Under the pieces are notes generated by a model. That model had not been told where the DNA came from, did no database searches, and saw only the letters and a list, made by a program, of their open reading frames with translations. A stretch of DNA of 7,173 nucleotides from Pseudomonadota bacterium. GTDB taxonomy: Bacteria; Pseudomonadota; Alphaproteobacteria; Rhizobiales; Rhizobiaceae. Position 1 is the stretch's first letter. Every line of letters begins with the position of its first letter. Shown one piece after another: positions 1 through 7,145 of this stretch. The translations under genes were made by a program, and so were the position numbers. The stretch covers positions 1-7,173 of the forward strand of contig JAEYXI010000051.1 in the NCBI GenBank assembly GCA_023428515.1, given 5' to 3'.

Positions 1-15
1 CCCCGCGGCTATGTG

Positions 16-684
16 TCAGCCGATCAGCCGGTAGCCGAGGAAGCGCTTGGAATCGACCGGGTCGAAGCCGAGCTTCTCGCGCAGCTTCTTGCTCAGCTTG
101 GAGATGTGGCTCTCGACCACGTTCTCCTCGACCTCGTCGTCGAAGATGCCGTAGATGGCGTTGAAGACCTGGGACTTGGTGACCCGGCGGCCGCGGTTGG
201 CCGCAAGGTATTCCAGAATGCGACGTTCGCGACGCGGCAGCGGCAGCGGCTCGCCGTCGATCTCGGGTTCGCGGCCATCCATGAAGATGCGCATCGAGCC
301 GATGTCGATGTACTGCTGCTCCTCCTGTACGCGGCGGCGGATCGCCGTGATGCGCGCCAGGATCTCGCGGATGTGGACCGGCTTGCGGATGACGTCGTCG
401 ACGCCGCTCTCGAAGAGCATCAGCGTGTTCTCCAGCGAGTGATGCTCGCTGAGCGCGATCACCGGCGCGCTGGTGCGGTCACGTATCCTCTTCGGCGACA
501 CCGCGGCCTTGTCGCAGTCGCCTATGAGGATGGCGCGCACGGACTGAAGATCCTCGTCCGCCGCGCTTGAAACCCACTCGCCGAAGGCGTTCGAACCGAA
601 CGATGCGGTCGCTACGCCCTCGCGGTCAAAAAGTGAATGATAACCTTCCTGTACGAGCTCGCGCTCGTCTACGATCACTATCAT
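16..684 (-). CDS. ftcR: FtcR/Rem-type flagellar response regulator (OmpR family)
   Basis: This 222-residue transcription factor is the likely activator of flagellar genes. It has an N-terminal receiver-like domain (about 1-118) and a C-terminal OmpR-type winged helix (about 128-221). The winged helix shows the expected pattern: [11 protein letters not shown] at 150-160, a recognition region with VVESHISKL near 189-197, and the wing ending KRFLGYRL at 213-220. From memory the protein closely resembles Brucella FtcR and Sinorhizobium Rem, which are required for flagellar gene expression. The receiver is unusual: the N-terminal acidic site is D6/E7, K101 is kept, S79 fills the Thr/Ser position, but the beta-3 segment reads AILIGDCD (51-58), so Gly55 sits about where the phosphorylated Asp belongs. 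The ATG has a good GGAGGC site about seven bases upstream. It lies 259 bases after fliK, so it probably has its own promoter. Family assignment is firm; phosphorylation control is doubtful. Confidence 0.93.
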   Translation of the reverse strand: MIVIVDERELVQEGYHSLFDREGVATASFGSNAFGEWVSSAADEDLQSVRAILIGDCDKAAVSPKRIRDRTSAPVIALSEHHSLENTLMLFESGVDDVIRKPVHIREILARITAIRRRVQEEQQYIDIGSMRIFMDGREPEIDGEPLPLPRRERRILEYLAANRGRRVTKSQVFNAIYGIFDDEVEENVVESHISKLSKKLREKLGFDPVDSKRFLGYRLIG

Positions 685-691
685 CGGCCCC

Positions 692-697
692 GCCTCC
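692..697 (-). promoter_or_regulatory. Ribosome binding site of ftcR
   Basis: On the minus strand this reads GGAGGC and ends seven bases before the ATG of ftcR. This is a strong, well-placed Shine-Dalgarno sequence. It supports the start MIVIVDE and shows that ftcR is translated independently of fliK. Confidence 0.75.
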
Positions 698-831
698 GAA
701 TCAGGTTCTTAGCTCTGATGCGAAAGGCGTAACGCGGGTAGCGAATCCTGCCTAACCGTCATTTCTTGGGGCTATTTTTTTGGGGGTCGCAAAAAGCGAA
801 AATTTGCACGAACGCGAGGCCGATTCGGCGC

Positions 832-853
832 GCTTCCGGGTCAAGGCGGAAGC
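832..853. repeat. Inverted repeat between fliK and ftcR
   Basis: GCTTCCG at 832-838 and its exact reverse complement CGGAAGC at 847-853 are separated by eight bases, so RNA could form a seven-pair hairpin about 90 bases past the fliK stop. No T run follows directly on either strand, so it is not a classical intrinsic terminator. It could end or stabilise the fliF-fliK transcript or be a protein site; the sequence does not decide. Confidence 0.4.
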
Positions 854-943
854 CGGGCTAGTCGACCGCGGAGAGTGTCGTCAACTCTTCATGGTTGTAG
901 CGTGGCAGCGACGCTTGGCTGGATGCGTTGTGCCAGGCGCAGC

Positions 944-2239
944 TCAGATGTAGAGGCCGCTGCCCTGCTGCTCTCTTGCCGCAGCCTGGCCCTGCCGGCC
1001 ATTGTCGCCGGAATTCGTACCATCCCCGGACTGCCGCCCGCCCGTTCCACCGCCGCCCGTGCCCGCCGTGCCGGAACCGAACTGCTCCGACGCGCGACCT
1101 TGCGGCGATGGCATCGAGGCGCCGGCGTCAGTACGACCGGCTGGCGTAGATGCAATCGAAGGTTGCAGAACGGTGACGCGGTCGACGTCGTAGCCGAGAT
1201 CGCGGAGCGAGCTCACGATGGTGTCGCTGTCACCCGACAGGCGACGGTAGGCGTCGTGATTTTCGACCTGAAGCTCGATCGACAGTTGCTCGCCGGCGAA
1301 GCGCAGCGTGGCCGTCACCATGCCGAGCTCGGCGGGATGCAACTGGATCTTCAGCGACTGAGCCGAAGCATGCGTCGCGGAAGCATGAATCGCGTCGAGC
1401 AAGACAGGTGTTCGGGCGGGCTCCAGGAGGTCGCTGGCGGCGATGGATCCGACAAGGACGGCCGATGTCTGAGGCATAGGCGCGGGAATGGACTGCTGCG
1501 CGAGGACCGTCACGCGCGGCGCGGTTTTAGCCGGCTCCACGGGAGCGTCGGGTTGCGCCTCCTTGGCCTGCCGGCGATCGGCAGAAGCGGTGTTTTCCGT
1601 GACGGCCGCCGGTGCGAAGCGGATAGGCTCGGCCTGTTCGCCGCGACCGATCGGTACGAAGACGGGCGTGGTGGAATCCTGCTTCCGGCCAGAATCAAAA
1701 GAGGCGGACGGAGGACTCTTCGCCTTTTCTGAAGTGACATCCGGATCGGCTGCCTTCTTGTGCGCGACAGCAGCGTTGGGTGCGGGTGCCGTTCCAACTT
1801 CTGCCGCAGCTTCCGCTGAAGTTGCGGCATATGCGGGCTGGTCGATTGGAAGCGACACGGCGTCCGCAGGCAGGCTCGAAGTCGGTGATATTGCCGTGAC
1901 CTCGGCGACGTCCCCCTTGTGGCGCGTTTCACGCTCGTCGACGGATGTTCCTTCGGTCGGCTCTTTCGATGAGACCGCCTCGTAGGGTTTCGACACGACG
2001 TCCCGCGTGCGGTCGATGGAATTGTCGAGTTTCGAGGCGAAGCGCGGCCAGGCCGGAGAAGCATCGGCTGCAGCCCGGTCGGCTTTCACGTCCGCCGATT
2101 TCGCCGCCCTGGAGAACTTGCCAGTGCCGAGCGCCTCTGCGAAATCGGCCTGGGGCGCGCGGTTGCGGACGGCCTTGCCCTCTGCGCCGGTTTTCGGCAT
2201 CAGCACCTGTGGCAAGGCCTGCTTCACTCCACTCGTCAT
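944..2239 (-). CDS. fliK: Flagellar hook-length control protein FliK (MotD)
   Basis: This 431-residue protein is the probable molecular ruler, which is exported through the flagellar secretion gate, senses hook length and switches substrate specificity from hook to filament. The first 290 or so residues are Ala/Pro/charged and look disordered, as is usual for FliK. The folded C-terminal domain spans about 296-360, with LHPAELGMVTATL at 300-312 followed by IELQVEN and a helix ending SLRDLGYDV. This is the FliK C-terminal signature (L.P..LG.v.v.l). Gene position directly after motC matches rhizobial motD, which was later renamed fliK. A Gly/Ser/Asn/Gln-rich tail (about 385-428) extends past the domain. 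The ATG overlaps the motC stop as ATGA, and a GGGAG ribosome binding site lies ten bases upstream inside motC. The family call is secure from the C-terminal domain; the N-terminal region alone would be unrecognisable. Confidence 0.88.
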   Translation of the reverse strand: MTSGVKQALPQVLMPKTGAEGKAVRNRAPQADFAEALGTGKFSRAAKSADVKADRAAADASPAWPRFASKLDNSIDRTRDVVSKPYEAVSSKEPTEGTSVDERETRHKGDVAEVTAISPTSSLPADAVSLPIDQPAYAATSAEAAAEVGTAPAPNAAVAHKKAADPDVTSEKAKSPPSASFDSGRKQDSTTPVFVPIGRGEQAEPIRFAPAAVTENTASADRRQAKEAQPDAPVEPAKTAPRVTVLAQQSIPAPMPQTSAVLVGSIAASDLLEPARTPVLLDAIHASATHASAQSLKIQLHPAELGMVTATLRFAGEQLSIELQVENHDAYRRLSGDSDTIVSSLRDLGYDVDRVTVLQPSIASTPAGRTDAGASMPSPQGRASEQFGSGTAGTGGGGTGGRQSGDGTNSGDNGRQGQAAAREQQGSGLYI

Positions 2240-3516
2240 TCCGGCATGTCTCCCAGCAGCTTATCAATGTCGGCGAGCCTGGCGCGCGTCTCGGCGACCA
2301 TCGTGTCGGCTCGATCGGCGGTCGCATCGATGCCTTCGCCCGCATTGTCCCGTGCTGCGGCCGCGACCGGCATTGCCGGTGCCTCGGTTGGCGCGGATTC
2401 AAGGGCAGGCGCTTCCGGTGTCGCCGCGGCGAAGGGCGGCGTGGGACCTACGGAACGAACCTGCGGCGCAGGGCGAGATTTCTCCGGCGCAGGCTCCAGC
2501 CTGGCGGGCGCGACGGTCATTTCCCGGGCGACGGCGCTTGCCGCATCGAGAAGCTGCCGGTCGCCCTCGGACAGCCGGCCGCGGTCTATCTTCGAAAGCC
2601 GGTCGAGCACGTCGTCGACCGAGCCTGAGGTCATGGACGACAAGCCGGAGTAGAGTTCGGCGCGAGGGTCGCCCTCCACGCTTTCGGCATGCGTGGCGGC
2701 GAAGGCGGCGAATTCGATCAGCCCGTCGATGGCGGCACGCCGCGCGATGCGCAGATAGATGACCTTCTCCTGCTCGGGTTCCATCAGGGCTGCGATGTCG
2801 ACGACCGCCTGGCGGGCGATAGTGGCATGGAGCGTGACGCTCCCGGCGACGAAGGCGTCGGCGAACTGGCTGGCATAGGGCGAGTGGAGATAGGCGCGGA
2901 CATATTGCTCGGACAGGCGTTGGAAACGGGTGACATCGCCGAGCGTGGTGGCGACGGCGATCGAACGGCGCAGCGCTGCCTCCTCGACCAGCGTGCCGGG
3001 CGCCAGAAGCCGGGCGCGGTCGAGCAGGGCCAGCGCTTTCGCGGGCTCGGACTCCGACAGCATGGAGCCTTTCACCAGGGCGAGATACATGGCGATGTCT
3101 GGCGAATAGGCCATCGGCTCGATGGAAGCGAAGGCGTCGATCGCTTCCTTCGGCTTGCCGTTGACATAGAAGAGGATGCTCTGGCCGAGCTTACGGCTGG
3201 GATCGTCCCTGCCGAGACGGCCAAGTGCCGCCTCGACGGTGACGGGATTGCCGCCGCTCATGGCGTAGACGAGAAGCGCACGCCGGTTGAGCTCATTCTC
3301 GAAGCGCGCGCCCTCCTTGGTGGCGAAACGCTTGTCGATCATCTCCAGGAGCCTGCGCTGCATGGGCTGCGAAGCATGGTCGCCGCCGGCGAGACGATCC
3401 TGCACGAGTTCGAGCGAACGCACGATCTGGTATGGCTCCAGGCCGGCAGGCGCGTCGGCGGCAGCGGGGAACGCCGCGCCGAAGGCCAGTATGCCTGCGA
3501 GGCCGGGCCTGATCAT
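2236..3516 (-). CDS. motC: Periplasmic chemotaxis/motility protein MotC
   Basis: This 426-residue exported protein fits MotC, described in Sinorhizobium as a periplasmic protein that works with MotB and is essential for flagellar rotation. A signal peptide covers residues 1-20: MIRPG, a hydrophobic core, then FPAAA with likely cleavage before DAPAG. The body (about 25-335) is almost entirely helical in composition and looks repeat-like, including GQSILFYVNGKPKEAIDAF (111-129), reminiscent of tetratricopeptide-like packing. A Pro/Ala-rich linker (about 336-390) leads to a short amphipathic helix (about 396-423). No other membrane segment is seen. The start codon overlaps the motB stop as ATGA. 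Only a weak ribosome binding site is visible, so translation is probably coupled to motB. MotC's dedicated chaperone MotE is not encoded here. Identification rests on the fixed position between motB and fliK, the signal peptide and the length. Confidence 0.88.
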   Translation of the reverse strand: MIRPGLAGILAFGAAFPAAADAPAGLEPYQIVRSLELVQDRLAGGDHASQPMQRRLLEMIDKRFATKEGARFENELNRRALLVYAMSGGNPVTVEAALGRLGRDDPSRKLGQSILFYVNGKPKEAIDAFASIEPMAYSPDIAMYLALVKGSMLSESEPAKALALLDRARLLAPGTLVEEAALRRSIAVATTLGDVTRFQRLSEQYVRAYLHSPYASQFADAFVAGSVTLHATIARQAVVDIAALMEPEQEKVIYLRIARRAAIDGLIEFAAFAATHAESVEGDPRAELYSGLSSMTSGSVDDVLDRLSKIDRGRLSEGDRQLLDAASAVAREMTVAPARLEPAPEKSRPAPQVRSVGPTPPFAAATPEAPALESAPTEAPAMPVAAAARDNAGEGIDATADRADTMVAETRARLADIDKLLGDMPE

Positions 3517-4730
3517 CCGCCGACGTCCAGCAGTATCTCGATGCGCCGGTTGGAAGCGGCGAGCGGATCGGCTTTGTCCTTGAGTTTGCGCGCCGCGTGA
3601 CCCGCGACGGTGGTGATGCGGTTCTCGTCGAGGCCGCCGCGCACCAGCATGTAGTAGGCCGAATGCGCGCGCGCGGTGGAGAGCCGCCAGTTGTCGTAAT
3701 TCTCGTTGCGGAAAGGACGGGCGTCAGTGTGGCCGTCGATGGTCAGCGTGCCCTTCTGCCCGGCGAGGATCTTTCCGATCTTCTCCATGGCGAGGACGAG
3801 TTCGCGGCGGGGAACGGCCGAGCCGACCTCGAACATGCCGAAGTCGAATTGGTCGGTGACGGAGATGATGACGCCGTCCTTGCCGGCGACTACGGTCAGG
3901 CCCTCGGCGAGCTTGCTGTCGGGGCCGAGCGATTGGGCGAGTTCCTTGCGGATGGCGTCGGCCGTTTCGACGGTCGCGGCGCTAGGCTTGCCGCCGGCTC
4001 CGGGTCGCTGGTCGGCCGTGGCGGCCTCCTGCGGTTTCTGTTCTGCCCTGGCGAGCGGTTCCAGCGGCGCCACGTCGGCCGGCGCCTCGGCGTTCTGCTT
4101 CACGGAATTTGCCGGAAGGCCGGTGCCGGACGGCTTTTCGCCTTCCGCGGTCTCGCCCCTGCTGACCACCTGCTGCGTCCAGAAATCGGGCGCGAAGGGA
4201 TCGCGATAGGCCTCGCCGCCTTCCGCGCCGGTCGACGGCCCGGAGGTCTGGGCGCCGCCGTCGCCGGCAGTGCTGACATTCTGCAGCTTGCCGGTTTCCT
4301 CTGCGATCTCGGCGAGCACGGCGTAGGGGTTGGCGAAAAGATACTTGTCCGAGTGGAGCCGGCTGCTGTCGTCGACGGTCTGCTCGGAGGTTTCCCTCGC
4401 GTCGCCGGTGCTGGCTGCGCTGGCCTGCTCGGCCTGCTCCACGGCGCTGCCCGCTGAGTTCGGGTTCTCGCCGAGATCGCCCAGACCCTTCTTCGACGAG
4501 TTGCGGTCGATCAGCTTGACTGGGTTGAAGTAGCTGGCGACGGCGGCCTTGGTCTGCTCGTTGGCGGCGTTGATCAGCCACATGACGAGGAAGAAGCACA
4601 TCATGGCGGTCAAGAAGTCGGCAAACGCGATCTTCCAGACGCCGCCGTGGTGGCCTTCGTCGTGGTCGTGGTTGCGGCGGACGATGATGATTTCCTGCCG
4701 CGGCTCTTCGCCTGCCGTCGTCATGCTCAT
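3513..4730 (-). CDS. motB: Flagellar stator protein MotB
   Basis: MotB pairs with MotA as the stator that couples ion flow to rotation and anchors the motor to peptidoglycan. From the chosen start the product is 405 residues. A charged, His-rich cytoplasmic leader (1-30) precedes VWKIAFADFLTAMM and one membrane helix (about 31-56). Asp38 in FADF is the conserved ion-binding residue. A long Ala/Gly/charged linker (about 60-275) leads to the OmpA/Pal-like peptidoglycan-binding domain (about 285-402), with the hallmark DGHTD at 332-336 and NRRIEI at 394-399. The linker is much longer than in E. coli MotB (308 residues in total), as in rhizobia where MotC binds MotB in the periplasm. The ATG at 4730 makes an ATGA overlap with the upstream stop. 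The in-frame ATG at 4760 lacks a ribosome binding site and would intrude 34 bases into fliH. Neither start has a strong site. Confidence 0.93.
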   Translation of the reverse strand: MSMTTAGEEPRQEIIIVRRNHDHDEGHHGGVWKIAFADFLTAMMCFFLVMWLINAANEQTKAAVASYFNPVKLIDRNSSKKGLGDLGENPNSAGSAVEQAEQASAASTGDARETSEQTVDDSSRLHSDKYLFANPYAVLAEIAEETGKLQNVSTAGDGGAQTSGPSTGAEGGEAYRDPFAPDFWTQQVVSRGETAEGEKPSGTGLPANSVKQNAEAPADVAPLEPLARAEQKPQEAATADQRPGAGGKPSAATVETADAIRKELAQSLGPDSKLAEGLTVVAGKDGVIISVTDQFDFGMFEVGSAVPRRELVLAMEKIGKILAGQKGTLTIDGHTDARPFRNENYDNWRLSTARAHSAYYMLVRGGLDENRITTVAGHAARKLKDKADPLAASNRRIEILLDVGG

Positions 4731-5359
4731 TCGAGGATTTCCGAGAGGATCGCCGACCATTCGGACAGGCGGGTTTCAAACAGATTGCCGTCGATGGTGA
4801 CGGAGAGATCGAAGCCGGGCGCCTCGACGTAGGCGAAATTGCCGGCCTGCTCGCCGAGCGCCTTCCGCAGCGCCTCGTAGAGCGATTGCGGGCCGCGTAT
4901 GTCGATGCGGAAGCTCTCGCGCTCCTCGACAGCGGCGCGGATCGAGGCGGCGAGGCTTTCCATGGAGCGCCGCTGCAACTCCTCGCTGAGGAAGGAACCG
5001 AGGATGCGGGCTGCCGAAGTCGCGGCCTGCTGGCCTATGCGGTCCTCCATCTCGCGCAGGCGGAGCGCGATGGTCTCGCCCGCCGTCTCGCCGATGGCGC
5101 GGAAAATTTCGTCTACTTGAGCGGCATGCTCCTGGCGCAATGTCTCGAGCTCGGCGGCGTGTGCGAGCGACAGGCGCTCCTCCACGGCAGCTTCCGCCCT
5201 GGCGATCTCCGCGCGAAGGATTTCTTCCGGGCTCGGCTGAGGCGCCGGCGCCGGTTCGGCATGCGCAGGAAACGCGCCTGCGGCCGAAAATGCAGTCGCG
5301 GCGGTCGGGGGCCGAGCGCCGAAATCCTTGAGGAGGTCGAAGAGCGCGGGAGACGTCAC
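4727..5359 (-). CDS. fliH: FliH-like flagellar export/assembly protein
   Basis: The 210-residue soluble protein probably acts as FliH, the regulator and docking partner of the export ATPase FliI at the base of the secretion gate. A Pro/Ala-rich N-terminus (about 1-47) is followed by a long charged helix rich in Glu, Ala and Arg (about 48-150, including EILRAEIARAEAAVEERL), likely coiled coil as in V-ATPase stalk-like FliH. The C-terminal part has IDIRGPQSLYEALRKAL and then DLSVTIDGNLFETRLSEW, matching the FliH pattern of a Pro-containing strand and a later strand ending near a conserved acidic/Gly turn. Start choice: GTG at 5359 overlaps the fliF stop as GTGA and has AGGAGGAGG just upstream, whereas the in-frame ATG at 5383 lies ahead of that site and has none of its own. 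FliI is not in the window. The FliH call is inferred from architecture and location; similar genes may be listed as hypothetical. Confidence 0.72.
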   Translation of the reverse strand: MTSPALFDLLKDFGARPPTAATAFSAAGAFPAHAEPAPAPQPSPEEILRAEIARAEAAVEERLSLAHAAELETLRQEHAAQVDEIFRAIGETAGETIALRLREMEDRIGQQAATSAARILGSFLSEELQRRSMESLAASIRAAVEERESFRIDIRGPQSLYEALRKALGEQAGNFAYVEAPGFDLSVTIDGNLFETRLSEWSAILSEILE

Positions 5360-6996
5360 GCCGCCTCCTCCTGATGCGCCCATTTGCGCAGGATATGCGC
5401 GGTGCGCTCCTCATTGAGGTCGACCATGCGAGCCAAGCGATCCTGCGGGGCAGGGCGCAGTTTCTGCCTGAGTTCGTCGAGCGGCGTCTGGGCCGGACGC
5501 GCATTGGGGAGCGCGGCTTGCGCCTCGGCGGCGGCTGCCTCGGGGCCGGGCAGGGAACGCTGCACCTCGTCGAAGCTCGGACCGGCGCCGATTGCCGGGG
5601 TGGCAGGACGGCCGAGCGCGGCGACCATCGGCTTGAGGCCGAAGAAGGCGACGAGGAAGACGACGACGATGAAGGCTGCGGCGTTGATCATGGTGCCGGC
5701 GTGCTGGCCGAGCGAGGCCATGATGCCAGGCTCCTCCAGGGGCACGCCGTCCAGCCCACCGATGAACTCTACCGCCGACACGTCGATCACGTCGCCGCGC
5801 GTCTCGTTGAAGCCGGTCGCCGAAGAGACGAGTTTCTGGATCTCGGCGACGCGCTCGGCGATCTTCTCCGGCGTGGCGTCGGGACCAAGGATCGCCGCGA
5901 GACGCTCGCGGTTGACGACGACGGCGATCGACATCTTGGTCACCGTGTAGCCGTTGCTGACGGTGGCGATGCGCTTGGAGTTCATCTCGTAATTGGTGGT
6001 TTCCTCCTTGCGTTCGCTCTGCTCGGAGGATTCCGGTCCGTCGGTCGGCGCGAGATCGGCCTCGGGCATGTTCTGCTCAACGCTCGCCGGCGCGGCGGAC
6101 GAGCGCTGGCTGTTGTTCTCGTTGGCGCGGACGATCTGGACAGAGCGTTCGACACGCGATTCCGGATCGAAGATCGTCTCCTCGGTCTGGCGGCTGTCGG
6201 TGTTGACCTCCGCCTTGACGCTGGCGCGGAAATTGTCGGGCCCGAGATAGGGGGCGAGCGCGCGGCGGATATTGTCCTCGATCTGCGTCTCGACGGTGCG
6301 CTCGACGCCGAGCGAGCGGCTGACGCTGGTGTTGTTCGGATCGTCGCCGGCGGCCAGCAGCGTGCCCGAGGAGTCGAGCACGGTGACGTCCTCGGCGTTG
6401 AGGCCGGGCACGGCGGCGGCGACGAGATAGCGGATCGACGAGGCGGCGCGGGTGGCGTCCATCTCGGAAGCGCGGATGACGACGGAGGCGGAAGGCTTTT
6501 GCGCGTCGCGGCGGAAATTGGCGCGCTCGGACATGACGATGTGGACGCGCGCGGCGCGGATGCCCGCGATCGACTGGATGGTGCGGGCGATCTCGCCCTC
6601 CAGAGCGCGCACGCGGGTGATCTGCTGCATGAAGGAGGTGAGGCCGAGCGAGCCGACATTGTCGAAGAGCTCGTAGCCGCCATTGGCGCTGGTGGGCAGG
6701 CCCTTCTCGGCAAGCAGCATGCGCGCCTGCGCGGTCTTGCCTGCCGGCACCAGCACCGTCGTGCCGTCGGCGGCGACGTCGAAGCCGATGCCGTTCTCGC
6801 CGAGCACAAGACCGATCTGGTTCACGTCGGCCCGTTCGAGGCCGACATAGAGCGTCTCGTAGGCCGGACGGTTGAGGTAGACGGAAGCGACACCGATAAC
6901 GGTCAGTACCAGGGCAAGGACGCCGCCCATCAGGGCGAGGCGGCGGGGACCGAAATCTCTGAGGTTCTGGACGACGGCGTTCAACTGTTCGGGCAA
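5356..6996 (-). CDS. fliF: Flagellar MS-ring protein FliF
   Basis: FliF oligomerises in the inner membrane to form the MS ring, the base for the rotor and export gate. The 546-residue product is full length. It has a membrane helix at about 20-41, a YscJ/FliF ring-building region at about 44-220 (with TRVRALEGEIARTIQSIAGI at 127-146 and ARVHIVMSER at 149-158), and a FliF C-terminal periplasmic region at about 250-420 containing an acidic, disordered insert near 295-335. A second membrane helix lies at about 436-457. The cytoplasmic tail ends in the FliG-binding type helix (about 519-541: DRLARMVDLNEERTAHILRKW). Translation appears to start at TTG (6996) with GGGAG eight bases upstream. The nearby ATG triplets at 7019 and 7028 are out of frame. 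It is the first gene of the operon and overlaps fliH by four bases. The identification is certain; the exact start is likely but not proven. Confidence 0.96.
   Translation of the reverse strand: MPEQLNAVVQNLRDFGPRRLALMGGVLALVLTVIGVASVYLNRPAYETLYVGLERADVNQIGLVLGENGIGFDVAADGTTVLVPAGKTAQARMLLAEKGLPTSANGGYELFDNVGSLGLTSFMQQITRVRALEGEIARTIQSIAGIRAARVHIVMSERANFRRDAQKPSASVVIRASEMDATRAASSIRYLVAAAVPGLNAEDVTVLDSSGTLLAAGDDPNNTSVSRSLGVERTVETQIEDNIRRALAPYLGPDNFRASVKAEVNTDSRQTEETIFDPESRVERSVQIVRANENNSQRSSAAPASVEQNMPEADLAPTDGPESSEQSERKEETTNYEMNSKRIATVSNGYTVTKMSIAVVVNRERLAAILGPDATPEKIAERVAEIQKLVSSATGFNETRGDVIDVSAVEFIGGLDGVPLEEPGIMASLGQHAGTMINAAAFIVVVFLVAFFGLKPMVAALGRPATPAIGAGPSFDEVQRSLPGPEAAAAEAQAALPNARPAQTPLDELRQKLRPAPQDRLARMVDLNEERTAHILRKWAHQEEAA
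5364..5372 (-). promoter_or_regulatory. Ribosome binding site setting the GTG start of fliH
   Basis: The minus strand reads AGGAGGAGG here, inside the 3' end of fliF. The first AGGAGG ends seven bases before the GTG at 5359. It lies downstream of the alternative ATG at 5383, so it can serve only the GTG start, which decides the fliH N-terminus. Confidence 0.8.
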
Positions 6997-7004
6997 CGAT
7001 CCTG

Positions 7005-7009
7005 CTCCC
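7005..7009 (-). promoter_or_regulatory. Ribosome binding site supporting the TTG start of fliF
   Basis: The minus strand reads GGGAG with eight bases to the TTG at 6996. A second purine block AGGA sits between it and the start. No in-frame ATG lies close to this site, so TTG is the best start. Confidence 0.65.
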
Positions 7010-7145
7010 GTATTTTCATTCCGGGCATGGGAGCGCCGCGCGATAGCGGGTCCGATGCATCGATCGCTCCAGCCTACGGTCCGAAGCTTGTGCGAGGATG
7101 AAATCGGGCGTCGTTCAGGTCAGAAAAATGCTTTGCGTATATCGC

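Larger units (their letters stand above)
685..943 (-). promoter_or_regulatory. fliK-ftcR intergenic region, probable ftcR promoter region
   Basis: This 259-base stretch has no convincing gene and is the only real gap inside the cluster. An AT-rich patch at about 761-805 stands out from the GC-rich surroundings. It contains a run of seven T (775-781) flanked by G runs (768-771 and 782-786), and a short dyad TCGC-TTTTT-GCGA on the minus strand (787-799). Nearer fliK are an inverted repeat (832-853) and a palindromic GCCGATTCGGC (819-829). A promoter for ftcR is inferred from the gap, the strong ribosome binding site and the AT-rich patch. I cannot place a -35/-10 pair with confidence. Confidence 0.45.

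Noticed and set aside
13..570. Plus-strand open frame of 185 codons opposite ftcR
   Set aside because: It is a shadow of ftcR, whose protein sequence is clearly recognisable.
768..786. G-run/T-run block as a G-quadruplex or phase-variable tract
   Set aside because: There are only two G runs, and a seven-base T run outside a coding frame is too weak to support either idea.
819..853. Intrinsic terminator after fliK
   Set aside because: A seven-pair inverted repeat is present, but no T run follows it on the transcribed strand, so it was recorded only as an inverted repeat.
875..1732. Plus-strand open frame of 285 codons opposite fliK
   Set aside because: It is Arg-rich, has no recognisable domain, and lies antisense to the recognised FliK C-terminal domain.
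2689..4457. Two plus-strand open frames of about 300 codons opposite motC and motB
   Set aside because: Both are antisense to genes with clear domain signatures, and neither has a convincing product.
4728..4760. Longer MotB start at 4760
   Set aside because: There is no ribosome binding site, and the extra ten residues do not resemble a conserved MotB leader. The ATG at 4730 fits the overlap pattern of the operon.
5374..7101. Long plus-strand open frame of 575 codons opposite fliF
   Set aside because: It is the mirror of the well-supported fliF. Its composition (rich in Gly, Arg, Asp, Leu with no family pattern) is typical of antisense frames in GC-rich DNA.
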